64,000 bases of DNA from Hofstenia miamia (taxonomy: Eukaryota > Xenacoelomorpha > Acoela): positions 305,442-369,441 of the forward strand of contig SCFE01000025.1 of NCBI GenBank assembly GCA_004352715.1, in the 5' to 3' direction. This document shows positions 1 through 11,600 of the stretch, piece by piece. Within the stretch, counting starts at the first letter, position 1, and each line of letters opens with the position of its first letter. The notes beneath the pieces are model-generated. The model did not search any database and was not told where the DNA came from. It saw nothing but the letters and a program-made list of their open reading frames with translations. The position numbers and the translations under genes were made by a program.

Positions 1-1850
1 AGGTCATCACTGTCAATGCCAAACCCATGGAAAGGAATCCACAACAATAAGCAATTATGTTTGAATCAGGTATTATAAATTTATCATTTACATACCTAAA
101 GCTGATTAACTCCGTGGATGTCTGCTATATTGCGGACTACGCGATTAATACATTACACTGAATGTGAAACTGATATTTGGTTTTAGCCACACGCATATAA
201 ATTGCCAATGTGATTTGATAACAATAATTGCGTATTTATTAAGTAACGACTACAACTTTTGTCCAATGGCTAATTTCGGCCTAAACTTGAAAGCGTGTAG
301 CATCCATGTATAATCAGGCAGTCCTCGCATTCATTGAAATCGCTGGTGAAAAATGCGAATGAAGAAATAACACTCTCCGATTTTAGTTTGAATCGACCTA
401 CCGGAAATTGTTTCATGTAGACACTGGAATTGCTAGTTTTGCCGTAGGTAGTAATTCTATAACCCACACCCATCCCATACCCACAAGAAATACTGTTAGG
501 GAACCCGCAGAAAACCTATTGAACTCACAAATTTGCGGAAGAAACCCTTGGACAACCCATAGCCTCAAATTTGAAACCTGTACCGACCAATACCCCTATT
601 GGAAAAACTCAGCTCGTCTCTAAACCCTATTTCAAATTTAAAAGCCCATTGGACAACAAAAAACCCATACATGCATGCTAATTTGAAGAGATTACGAGTA
701 AGAATCGTAAATGTATATTTTATAAATAATATATGTATTTCCTTACCATTATAGATAATACATGCATGTTATAATGTTAAATATTAATGATAAATATTCA
801 ATTAAAACAAAATAAACAGTTTATCTAAATCAATCAGATTCACTAACAAAGGAATAAACATCTTCATCAATGTCCGAAATCTCAGGTGAACCGAGTTTTT
901 TCAAAAGTTTAAAGTAACGCAACGTGTATTTTATAAAAATGAATTGACTGACCGAGTAACAGTCCCCGCTCGTTTACAATGTTGTAATTAGGGAAATAGT
1001 TGATGTAAATTGACAATTGAGCCCAAACTTTATACCTATTTACATTTCATTTTTAAACTGTGACTTCAAAGACGAGCAGAAATTGTAGTTTGAATCAACG
1101 TAAATTATGTGAGTTAGGTATGTACTTTATAAATGAGAGGACGCATGAGCTCGCGACAAAATATACTATGAGTCACCTTCTAAGAACTACTTTTTCCGTG
1201 GTTTTCCCATAGAGAAATTTGAAACCCATGCGCAAAGTTGTTAACTTTTCCAGAGGTAAATTTAGACTAAGCAGTACATCCTTTATTATGCAGAGATTGA
1301 CAATACAAATGCAGATCTCTGAAAAGGAAGTGAATTGGTGTACTTCTTACTTTGAAAATATTTTCCAAACATGTAAATGGCTGTTAGGGAATAAAATACA
1401 TCTATGTTAACTTCAAGAGCTCCCCGAATTTCACTTTTAGGATAAATATTTTTTAAAATATAACATGCAATTTTCAACGGATATATTAGTGAAAATTCTA
1501 AGATATCTATGGATAGTTGCTTGAATCAAAATCAGTGGATACCATAAATCTATGAATAATGGTAAAGTAATAAAAAATCATCGATGGTAACTGTCACTTC
1601 TTCTCAATATAAACAAATTTAATTTTACACTAGTGTTAAAGAAATTATATTATTATACTTTGCAATAAGCTACCCTGAACATTCCTTAAAATATAATTAC
1701 ATAAAAAACAATATTTATCTTTAATGTAAATTAGCACGATTTGATGATTGTTTGCAATAGAATATTTAACGTATAAACGGTACTTTTGCGTTATCTCCTC
1801 CCCCACTCGAATTTTGTAAAAGTAAGCTAATTTATCTACATAGTAATTAT
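1..1850. other. non-coding, no gene recognised
   Basis: AT-rich sequence with only short accidental reading frames. Positions 440-670 carry several loosely repeated runs of the type AACCC and ACCnAAACC, similar in style to the iterated motifs seen inside other repeats of this window. I see no splice-flanked coding segment here. An upstream exon supplying the N-terminus and signal peptide of the receptor that follows could lie in this stretch or outside the window. Confidence 0.4.
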
Positions 1851-1854
1851 AACC

Positions 1855-2003
1855 TTAATCCTACACTAACCCACACCATATCTCAAACCATAAAAAACTA
1901 AATCCAAACTTAATAGTAGCTATATCCCTAACCCTAACCCAAGACATAACCCTAAGCACAACACTAACTTTAAACTAAATTCTACCCTAACCCTAATCAA
2001 TTA
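1855..2003. repeat. degenerate telomere-like (CCCTAA)n tract
   Basis: The plus strand carries many CCCTAA, ACCCTAA and TAACCC units, with clean runs at about 1927-1940 and 1983-1996, separated by decayed versions. TTAGGG is the usual animal telomere unit, so this looks like an old interstitial telomeric tract or a microsatellite of the same unit. It lies directly upstream of the LDLa exon. Confidence 0.6.
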
Positions 2004-2063
2004 ATAGTGACAAATGATCACGATTAAGGTTTTATATTGTACACCAATTATTCAATTTTTTAG

Positions 2064-2325
2064 AATTAGCAAATTTTGTCTTGAAGATACGATGGTATGC
2101 AATGGCGCAATGGATTGTATATCTGCTACAGTCCATGATGACGGCGATGAACACTTTTGCTGCAGCTTAGGCAAATATCAATGTCAACTTTCAGAAAGAT
2201 GTCTTATCGTTGAGAACATTTGCAGAGATGATGAATTTTGCCAAAACGATGTTTGCGAGAAGTATATATCAAGCGACTGTTCAGTTATTGAGAATTTCCC
2301 AATCGAAGCGCAAGCTTATCAAGAG
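2064..2325 (+). CDS. LDLa-module exon, probable ectodomain of the adjacent GPCR
   Basis: From 2065 this reads 87 codons without a stop. Cysteines fall at exon residues 5, 12, 18, 32, 33, 40, 46, 53, 59 and 64. The first four look like the last half of an LDL-receptor class A module: VCNGAMDC, then the acidic DDGDE calcium-box remnant, then a closing C. The next six (C-x6-C-x5-C-x6-C-x5-C-x4-C) look like a second, degenerate module that lacks the DxSDE box. The exon is bounded by a pyrimidine-rich acceptor (tttttag, ending 2063) and a donor AG|GTAGTT after 2325 in phase 0. That phase matches the acceptor at 2820 in front of the seven-helix exon. An ATG at 2014 is in frame but gives no convincing signal peptide, so the module probably starts in an unseen upstream exon. 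LDLa modules are extracellular calcium-binding units in relaxin-type receptors and lipoprotein receptors. Confidence 0.6.
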
Positions 2326-2820
2326 GTAGTTATGAACAGTCATTATAAAATATGTTGACAGAGCACTATTCCAGAATTTAAATCTCTGAAAAGTTAATTT
2401 TCTTTGAAGAAATATACAGTATTTATAGTACAATAGCTAAAAAGTTGTATATGACAACATGTCTACTTGGTTCCTCAAAATAATAAAAATTCTTCTATGA
2501 AAATTGCGTACTCTTTGTCATTAAAAATAATATTTTTTCTGTCAGGAAATGGTCAACAATAGCAATTTATGAACGCGTCTTTTAGGGGGATACGTGATAG
2601 TGGCATCCTGTCATTCGGGATATTTCACATTGAAATCAAATTTTGTTGCACGAAAATCGCTATTGAATTTTCACTACGAAGTTGCATATTTTAATAAAAT
2701 GTTGTTTCCAATACGAATGTATTAAATACTTGAAATTGCCGATACAATCTGTCAAAGGTTGTGTCTTGGTGTTGACATAGAAACCACAAATGTGTATATT
2801 ACTTGATACTAGTTTTTTAG

Positions 2821-3791
2821 AGTGGAAACTTCGACTTTTTTGCAAACTATGTTTTAAGATTTCGGATGCCTGTGAAGAAGGTTTGCGCAATTAATGACTG
2901 GAAAACACAGTTTGCAAATAACCGACACTCATTTCAATCAATGTCTGAAACATATTACAATATTATGCAAGCAACAAATTCAATTATAAACGCTTTTGGC
3001 ATCTTAGTTGGAATTCCAGCAAATCTATTTTTATCATACATATTTTATTGCTATGTTGTGAAGGAAACTAACTTCAACTATATGCTAATGTTATTAGGAT
3101 CTATTGTTGATCTAATTAACCTATCTATAAGAATGACATTGCTTTCTGTTGAATTGTATTTACCATCTCTTCTCTTTGGTGAACCTCAAGTGTACACATC
3201 TCATGGGAATTTCATGCAACCTCCAGAATTTTTGTATTTGTGTAAAATCATCAATTTTACACGTGGAATAAATCAATTCTTGTCGCCTGTAATATTGATG
3301 TTACTTGCTTTTGAACGCCTAGTGTACATAAAATTCGCCCACAGCGCTAAGCAGATCCTTTCAAAGAAGACTCGAAATGTAGTTCTGGTAATAATAATTC
3401 TTTCAACAATAGTACTAAGCTCTTGGTATGCTTTGCAAAGTCAGTGGAACTTCGTAAGTTTTAAATCTCGATGGGTAATATTCGATCTCAGCCTAAATTG
3501 TAACTTTGGATTAATTAATTATCAGAAAAAAAGGGAAAATTATGGGTTTTCGCTTCCTATTTTGATTGATCCTAAAGCTACACTGGGAAATCTCATGATT
3601 GAAATGTTCTCAACAATTCTTCTACCTTTCTTCATGCAGATTTTTATATATTTTTACATACTAAAGCTTTCACTGAAAACTAAAAACCGAAAATTGGCGG
3701 CAGCTCAAAAACGATTCACCACAGTTTGCATTGTCAATAGCTTGGTTTACTTAATATTTAGTCTCCCTTTACTTTTTCATAAGCTCATAAG
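2821..3791 (+). CDS. rhodopsin-like GPCR, seven-helix exon (TM1-TM6)
   Basis: Class A G-protein-coupled receptor of the plasma membrane; ligand unknown, probably a peptide. Numbered from the ATG at 2866: TM1 about 38-65 (N53 in PANLFL), TM2 72-98 (D82), TM3 124-155 (C126 and an E150-R151 version of the DRY motif), TM4 171-191 (W187), TM5 243-270 (P254) and TM6 284-304 (P301). C212 in loop 2 can pair with C126. The frame is open upstream of the ATG to a tttttttag acceptor ending at 2820, and this phase-0 boundary matches the LDLa exon donor at 2325. The ATG may therefore be internal. Unspliced, the frame runs on to 3933 but loses TM7. A donor AAG|GTTTGT after 3791 fits the acceptor at 4365, and the joined product has TM7 and the NPxxY motif. 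The three-exon model gives 461 residues from 2065. ECL1 is unusually long. The 7TM call is firm; the family is not assigned. Confidence 0.88.
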
Positions 3792-3979
3792 GTTTGTGCA
3801 TTCCCTAAAAATAATTATGTTACACTATGAAAGAAATTCTTACTCACAGTTCCAAAACTGTATGTTTTGTGTTCTTGCAAATGTAGATTATGCACATTAT
3901 TGGACATTTAGCTCCTCAAAAAATATTTCGTAAGTTATTTTAATTTTAGAATTATATTATTTTTTCCTAAATTCCTTTA

Positions 3980-3980
3980 N

Positions 3981-4013
<33 letters not shown>
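3980..4013. repeat. single N followed by (TA)n microsatellite, in the GPCR intron
   Basis: One N at 3980 is followed by about 15 TA units. This marks a contig join across a dinucleotide repeat inside the intron, so the intron length is uncertain. Confidence 0.85.
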
Positions 4014-4016
<3 letters not shown>

Positions 4017-4365
4017 TTTAGAGCATTTATATAGTGTACATCCTTAGCATGGAACGGTCGTTCATGTTTTTTAGGCCTAGAACAGCTTTGTTATATTTTT
4101 AGGTTCATCCCATACAAGACTGGCGCAGTTCCAACACTGTTATATTCGTAAAAAGAAGTATCGTATCTTATAATTTTGAAATTCATGGTATTTCTATCTG
4201 CGCTGTTAACTAAAATTCCGAATTTCAATTCAACGATTAAGTTGAATCTGAGCTTCGAAGCCACACTAGTATCCTTATCGAGATATATTTACTATTTTAT
4301 GGCACAAATAAAAATGTTAATTTATCTTGTTTTGTTTAAATTACTATGCTAATTAAATGTTTTAG

Positions 4366-4519
4366 ACCTAACTTTCATTATCTTTCCCAATTTGAAGCCT
4401 GCATCATTCGATTATCAGAGAACTTCTACCTTGCATTAAGTATCGTAAATCCATTGATCTATATAATACTTTTACCACGAATTCGTACCAAAATAACTTC
4501 ATGCTTTAGACTGCATTAA
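4366..4519 (+). CDS. last exon of the GPCR (TM7, NPxxY, C-tail)
   Basis: The acceptor is ttttag ending at 4365. The first base completes the codon split by the donor after 3791 (AG+A, Arg), then 50 codons run to TAA at 4517-4519. They include a TM7 helix with the diagnostic NPLIY form of NPxxY, then a short basic tail (PRIRTKITSCFRLH) that looks like helix 8. The exon was found from the missing TM7 of the upstream reading frame. The intron (3792-4365) carries a single N and a TA microsatellite. ATTAAA at 4515-4520 overlaps the stop codon and may act as the poly(A) signal; no better AATAAA is close. Confidence 0.85.
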
Positions 4520-5343
4520 AGACTTATTTCCTGCTTACTTATGTATAATCCCCATTGATACAAATATTTATCAGTTGAATTGTAAGGTTTAGCAAATACA
4601 TATAATCTCTAAACGAAGTTTTTATTGATCACAACAACGTGAATTTTTGTACTCTACAAAACTTGTACAATATAAGGTCGCCTATAAAGTGACTAATGAA
4701 ATTGCTAGTAGTGTATAAAAAAGAGTGATATAACATCTTTTTTCTATTTCAATACTTCTACAAATGGTAATTTCAGTTAATATTCATTAAGTACTCTAAG
4801 TGTTCTACTGTCACACTTTATATTTTAGCGGTGAGAATGTTCGACATTGTCAAAAATACCAGCTCGATCTCTGCTGAAAATTGCATTTCATTTTGAGCTG
4901 AAAGGCTTAAGTGACAAGTGCTCCCATGATTTTCAAAAATTTTGTCAGTACGTGGTAATTGCCCATTCAATTTTGTAGTGATTTTCACTTTAGAATGAAG
5001 AATTTTCAAAAAAGAACTTAAGATGCCTCTCATGCTAATTATTTTGCTTGAGTTACAAGAATGGGAAAAACTGAAAATGCAGTATTTTTGTATTTTTTCT
5101 TTGCTGTAATGTAGATAAATATAATTATTAATAAAATTAGATTGAAAATTTTGTCACGTTAAAATTCAGTCAAATAAAATCCACAAATTCTGGGCACGTA
5201 CATTCAAATTCACTTAAGTGCGATTAAAAAGACAGAACCGAAAATATTCCTAAGAAATAACTAAGTTCGTAAAGCACAAAAATATTATATGGATGTCATC
5301 TTGAAGAGTCTAAATTGATATATCCATGTGAGTTTATTCCCAG
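4520..5343. other. intergenic, nothing recognised
   Basis: AT-rich sequence downstream of the receptor gene. Short frames exist on both strands, but none has splice signals, motifs or unusual composition. Confidence 0.5.
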
Positions 5344-5452
5344 GTTTGAATTGTATGAAAATCTTCCAAAGGAAAACTTATATTATTCTTCTAAATTATT
5401 TCAAAACGTTCAAAATGATAATGAATTTGAAGTTACTCGTAAAAAACTAAAG
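5344..5452 (+). CDS. isolated putative internal coding exon, unknown protein
   Basis: The acceptor is ttattcccag ending at 5343 and the donor is CTAAAG|GTAAGC after 5452. The 109-bp segment has one leading base and then exactly 36 open codons, rich in charged and aromatic residues (it starts FELYENLPKE and ends VTRKKLK). In sequence this AT-rich, an open stretch flanked by two consensus splice sites with clean phase is uncommon. I do not recognise the family and did not find its neighbouring exons. A chance exon-like stretch remains possible. Confidence 0.42.
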
Positions 5453-5623
5453 GTAAGCTAGCTAATATGGACAGGAATTAATGATGTTATGAATAAATAT
5501 CGAGGTCCTCTAATTAACGTATTGTTTAAAAATAAGAATATTGATTAAATCCGTACTATGCATGCTCATTGCAAGGATTTACGTGATATAAAATGTGGTT
5601 TAAAATAATGCTTTAAAGTATTT

Positions 5624-6243
5624 AAAATTGGAACCTCGGTATACGAACTCAATTCGGCCCCGATTATCGGTCGTAGCAAGAATCAGTCGAATATGGAATC
5701 AATTTTTCCCACATAATTACTGTAACTTAAAAATGGATTAATCCGTTCCGAAACCTTAAAACCTTTTTTTAAATAAGCTTAAACAAGCGACGGCGTGCTA
5801 GAAGGGATGAGAGGGGTAGAGCATTGGATGGAGGTTACTGCTTTGAAGGCAAATCGCGGTAAAGAGACGCAGAGCAAGTTAATATTTGCGAATATTTATT
5901 TGAAATATAATGAACTAAATTCATTGCAATGTTTGAACTAATTACTTAAGTCCAATGACGCTTTATCCTTCACTCTTTCAAGTCCATTTAATGCATAAAT
6001 ATCAACAGGATTATGGAATGCATCTAGTTTACTTATGTGTATTAAAGGTTGAAAAACTGTGACGGATTTACACTATGTGATAAATATTTTTCTCAAGAAA
6101 TATTTCGTCTAATGTGGGGTGCTTCGCTCGCCAACGGCTGGTTTTGAGTTGGTCGAATACAGAAGCAAATTTGAGCTTCGATAAATGTTCGTATCACGAA
6201 TTGGCCGAATGCGGGGACGTTAGTATACCAAGATTCCACTGTA
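5624..6243. mobile_element. Tigger/pogo-type MITE
   Basis: The left end (GGAACCTCGGTATACGAAC at about 5630) and the right end (agtataccaagattccactgta, ending 6242) are inverted copies of one terminal sequence. The right end has the CAGTGGAA start and TA border typical of pogo/Tigger-like elements. The left border is eroded, so its first bases are approximate. There is no transposase frame inside, so it is non-autonomous. Subterminal motifs such as GAATTGGCCGAATGCGG are iterated with variation. Confidence 0.6.
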
Positions 6244-6424
6244 TTGTAATATCATTTCTGTAATAGCAAACAAATACATTCAGTCAATAGATGAAAATAC
6301 ATTTATGTGTTTTAGGGATGGAAATTATTTATGGAAGGACTAATATTTTAAAACTTAGAAATGAAATTAAGTGACAAAATGAATCATCAATAACTTTTAA
6401 TTTCTGAAAGTGGCCAAAACAGAG

Positions 6425-7065
6425 TTGGAATTGGATTGATACTAAAGTTGGGTCAGGCTTGGACGAGCTTGGGTCGGATTTTCGACATCGAAATATGGGC
6501 CGGGACGTGCTTGGGATTAAAGTTTTAATTGGAATTTGAAATATAAGAAAAAATTCACTTGAAAACTTAAAATTGACAAGCAACATTCTCTTTAAATTTA
6601 ATCAACCCTGAATTGTTGGCTGCTGCAATACTTCTAACATCTAAATTTTCAATACTATTTCGCCGCCAAATGCAATCATTTACAGGAGAGGCTCACATTT
6701 GTTCCAGGAATGGTTGACCTCCCTAGTCACCAGGCCTACCTCCCAGTATGGCACGTTTATTGTATTAAGTTTAGCAATGCAATTTGAGTTTCAACAGAAT
6801 TTAATTAGGATTGTTGACTGATATGTACCTATGCACATATTAATCAATAGATGATGCAAATTATCCAATTAAAATCATAGTGAAGCGTATATATCCCTAT
6901 ATAAGGCAAAAGACACAATCAGTTGCGAAAAAAAATTATGAACCTGTACTGGCCTGGGCCGGGCTTGGGCCGAATAATTGATATTTTGAAATTGGCCGGG
7001 CTTGGCTTGGACTTAAGCTGTATTGGGCTTAAAAAACCGGATCAATTCTAACTCTGGGCCAAATA
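6425..7065. repeat. iterated GGCTTGGGCC-type repeats
   Basis: Two G-rich clusters (about 6445-6515 and 6950-7065) carry many variants of GGGCCGGGCTTGGGCC in the same orientation, with a 430-bp ordinary segment between. Both clusters are flanked by a GGATnnAT...TGGGCC-like motif. Runs of this style are common inside non-autonomous DNA transposons. I found no clear terminal inverted repeats, so the family is unassigned. Confidence 0.4.
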
Positions 7066-8574
7066 TATATATATATATTTTTTTTTTGAAAATAACTTTT
7101 CTTCATTTTGTATCTTGAGTTAAAGAAATCATAGGAACTATGAATTGCAGTCCATTTGAATGCCTTTTTCAGTGCAACTTAAAGTGTTCTAATAAATTCT
7201 AAAACATAAAACAAATACTTTCAGTTCTGCTCAACTAAAAAAATTTAATATCAACCACAAATTGGAGTGGACAGCGTTATTTACCTACCTAACAGCAAAG
7301 GCCATTTGTGAATAAAATTTGTATTTTTTTGAATCATTTCTAAAGGGTATAAAAACATAAGATCATATGCAAAATATATTTTTGAATAGATTTTAACAAG
7401 GATTTGAACAGTGCATTTTTTTGGGAAAACTTGTGAAAAAATTAGAACGATTAATTTATAATTTTCTAAGAAAATTTGGAACTCTAACATCTAATTGAAG
7501 AAAAGGGCAATTTAAATTGAAAATACAATTGTGTTTTATATGGTTTTCTGGTATTGGCAAATTAACGTTTGCCAAATCCATACATTTTGGATTTAGTGCT
7601 TGACAGTTGATAAGATTTTAAATTCATGATGCATATCATAATGCTGCAACCATGTTCTCGTGTTAATAATGTAGCAGTGACATATATGGATATCGAAAGA
7701 TTGATTTTGAATATAAAATTGATTTGAAAATATCCATTATTTTAAGATATCAATTATTTGACTTTAGTCATTTTGATAAAAGTCATTTATTATTTAAAGA
7801 AATTAACAAAAATCACAGGATATTATATAATTAAAATGCAAGAAATTATTTATTTTGATGAATTTATTGCATTACAAATTAAATTTTATTTATTTATAGT
7901 TAATGAAAGCAATAATTAAGTTGTAAAAAAAACATTAATGATTGAAAATAGAAAAAATTGTTTAGAATCAAATGCATTTGTTGCTCCAACACAGAAAAAT
8001 AACAAAGCAGAAAATTTGAGGAGTTAGAAAAACATCACTGTCAACATTTGATGAAGGCTACTCAATATATTTGAAAGTATTCCATGAGAATTGACTCTGA
8101 AATGGAGTAAGTGTGAAGAAAGTTCTATGTGTTTCAAATTGCTGCACTAGTTTAAATTTTGATTTTAAGAAATTCTTAAACAGTGCCAGCTAGCCAATAC
8201 AAACGTGAAATTATTTCATAATTTTCCCACGCTCTTCTTCATTTTTGATAAGAACGATGGAAAATTTTACTGAATTAATCCATGAGAGTTTATGAGAAAA
8301 CCTTTGCATTCGGAGAAAATTTTGTCTGGAATGGTTATACCAGCATTTTTATTTTGAAATAACAGCTGCAGATTAGAGATTTGTAATATTGTATACTGCT
8401 AATTCACCCAAGTCAGACTCAAAATCATAAGATGCAGTCTCGTATTATCACCTAAGGGGGTTAAAATGCATTCATGAAGGGTTGATGGAAATTTCGACAT
8501 TCCTTAAAATGTAAGCTAAAATTTTACTAAGACTGTACACGATTTTATTTTATATTGTATGGAAGGACATACGC
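7066..8574. other. non-coding, nothing recognised
   Basis: AT-rich sequence with a short (TA)n/T-run near 7060-7087. No motif-bearing frame or structured repeat was seen. Confidence 0.45.
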
Positions 8575-8610
8575 ATGATGTCTGACGGAGATACATCTAG
8601 TAGTAGTCAA
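8575..8610 (+). CDS. possible first coding exon (12 codons)
   Basis: Two adjacent ATGs (8575, 8578) start a serine-rich hydrophilic stretch, MSDGDTSSSSQ, that runs directly into a perfect donor CAA|GTGAGT at 8611. This is the usual look of a short first coding exon, but it is too short to test by content. I found no promoter or downstream exon for it. Confidence 0.22.
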
Positions 8611-8616
8611 GTGAGT

Positions 8617-11600
8617 GTCCAAATGCAGAGCAAAGTCCTGCGAATTTTTTTGTGAAAATATTGAAAAACTAGATCTTAGATATGCATTTCATGACATTAC
8701 ATTATTGAGATCAAAGTTTCAACAATTTAATTAAACATTTTATATTTACATGTTGATTTTGCTTTTATCTTTATTCTAAGGGAGGGGTTGCTGATCGTCC
8801 AGGGGTAGTCCCTCCTACCCTCCCTGCTACGATCCTGATAAGATGTCATCTAATGACAGTAGTTTCTTGTAATCGAATTTTGAAGGGAATAAAAATGTTC
8901 CAAGCATGTTCAACTAGAAAACAAGATCTCCAGTTGATTTTGGCTTTTATGAACTCTAATATTAAGAGTTTCCTAAATATTGAGTAACTAAGAGAAAGAT
9001 TCCATTTCTGAAGTGTTTTCCAATGTCATTTGAAATTTAACTCATAATATAGACTTCGTGTGGGAGAACTGACTTGCAAACATTTATTGTAATTTTATGA
9101 AATATTCTAAAGTTAATCTTTAATTTTCATTATTAATGAAGGTTGTTTATTGCTGTGTTCAAAATACTATAAATTTCAAATGTGGAGCAACCTAAATTTG
9201 AAAAGAATGTAGCAAGTTTTTATTAGATGAAAAGTCATGACGCAGTAATTTTTCGCTTACAATTTTGATATTTATTTTTATGGGAAATTTGGCAAAAAAT
9301 CTATTTGTAAAACAGTATTAAAAATATAAGCAATTTAACATTAGTCTTAAGCATAAATATTAGCCTTATTTTGTAAAGCAAATTTAAACGTTGAAATACC
9401 TGTATTAAAAAATTGATTTAACCTCTATTTTTACACTGTTTTTGTAAAAATGAATTGATTTGGTTGTCGATTTCAAAACAGGTTTCTCTAAATTCCACTG
9501 CTCTGATTAAAAAAATCAAAATGGCCTAAAGGCATGATTAATTGATATAAACTTGAAACCAAATTAATAAAACTTGCGAATAAGAAATTTGTCAGAGGGA
9601 AAAACGTATTGTATTTAGTAAGCGCAAAATTTCTTCCGAAAAAAAACTTTAAAATATTTCCAGTCATTTAAAAATTTGAATATTTCCTAGTTTCTTATCA
9701 TTGAATAAATTATTTTCAGCATTTGCAAATTCTAAGAGTCGCATGAAGATGTACGGTATATACGAAAATAATTGTCTGTTCTTTTAGATTGTGCTAACTA
9801 AAACTGCCGCTTGCATTCAGGAACAGTGTAAAATAAAATAAAAATAATCGTTCGAGAAGAGAACGATTTTTCTTTTATAGCATCCATTCTTCTGCGAACA
9901 TCAGACTTAAGCAGGTTTAAATCAGCTCAGGTCATGTCAGGATAAAAGTTCAGGTTAACTATCGCTATATATATATATATACCCTATGCTTGTAGAAAGC
10001 GATCAAGCGCTTAAATTGAGTTTGAAACTCGGCTGCTTGGGATACTTTTCAATGGTTGGAAGGAACTCTTATTTATAGAAATTTGATTCCTTATAAAATG
10101 TTACGCATGGAAGTAAAAATGAATGTAAAAATGACAATCCTTATAAGGATTTACAGATAAAAACCAAAAATGTAAAATTATTTCAAGCTTCGAAGATGGC
10201 GACACCTATTTTAACCCTACATCCATTACGTATTTTTCAGAATCTGTGATGGTTTCCTCAAGTTTTATGCGCCTATCATTCACGCACTAATGAAGGATTT
10301 TAAATTCTGAAAACACCAGAAAGCATAATATATTAATGGAGCTGTTGCATACATTAAACCGACTCATTGCCTGGATATGAGGTATGGTAACAATCTTAAT
10401 GTTTTTACAAAAATCGGGTTTCTCATTGTAAAAAGATATATTTTTCTACCTCATTCCCACGAATAGATTAAGTGAGCAATTACAGAAAGAATCTCAATGA
10501 TTGTTTGAAAGCAAGTGTAAAACTATTCAAAAATGCTGATTTCTAAATATTTACCATTCTCCATTGTTCTTAGGCAGATAAAAATACTGAGACTTTATCA
10601 CAATTAGATATTTCTTACAAGATTCCTCAAACAGCAAGCGTTTGAGCAGAATGTATGCAAATTAAGCAATTCAGAAATATTATTTTCTTTTAGGTTTCTA
10701 TTTCTTTGAATTGCTGTCATAGGCTTATTCACATCAAGATATGATCATCATACAGTATTAATGCTTTCAATACAGACTGTTCTACTATCCCGAGAGTATT
10801 CCGATTTTTGATGAGATATTCCGAATTCTGACACACACATCGTATGAGAAATTCCGATATTGAAAGGGAATGTAAAAAATATTTTTACAGTGCTTATTCC
10901 TTGGCAAATATATAAATTCTATTTTTCAAACACATTGAGTAGGTATAATTTTCTAAAATATCGCTAGTATTTAAATAATATTAGTTACAATACTAGTATA
11001 ATATTTTACATTAATCCTTGTTTGCAAACCGACGTCATCGTTTCACATAGAGACACGAAATGAAATATGCATTAATCTGTTCACCCACAATATGTCAATT
11101 TGCATTAAATCATATGGAAATAAGTATGTTCCTTAGTATTCACCTAGTAATTACGTAATTGAATATCATAATTTAAGTTATTATTTTCATTCATTTAGGA
11201 AATTCTGGCATTTTCGTCCGAAATCTCAACAACGGATGGAAATACGTTGGACATTCTGCCAATACAGCCTTAATTAATATAATTTCAACTAAGTGTAAAA
11301 TACTAAAAGAACAAATTCAAAAATCTAATTTCCAATGTTATGTTATTTACATTCTTCAATTGCTTTCACAATATTCGTATTCAATTCGTTTGAAGTGAGC
11401 TATCTATTGACAATAACCTTCTTAGTATTTCTTTAAAGATGTCTTCAAGTGATATATGACATTCAAAGCTGAATTTTTAATGGGATTTGCCAATTCAATG
11501 TCTTTTAACAAACTACTTAAGGTGTGTTACTCACAGTCTTAGGCATTAAAAATGTACAAACAGGACTTTAGTTAACAATTAACCTTTATGGTGATTATGC

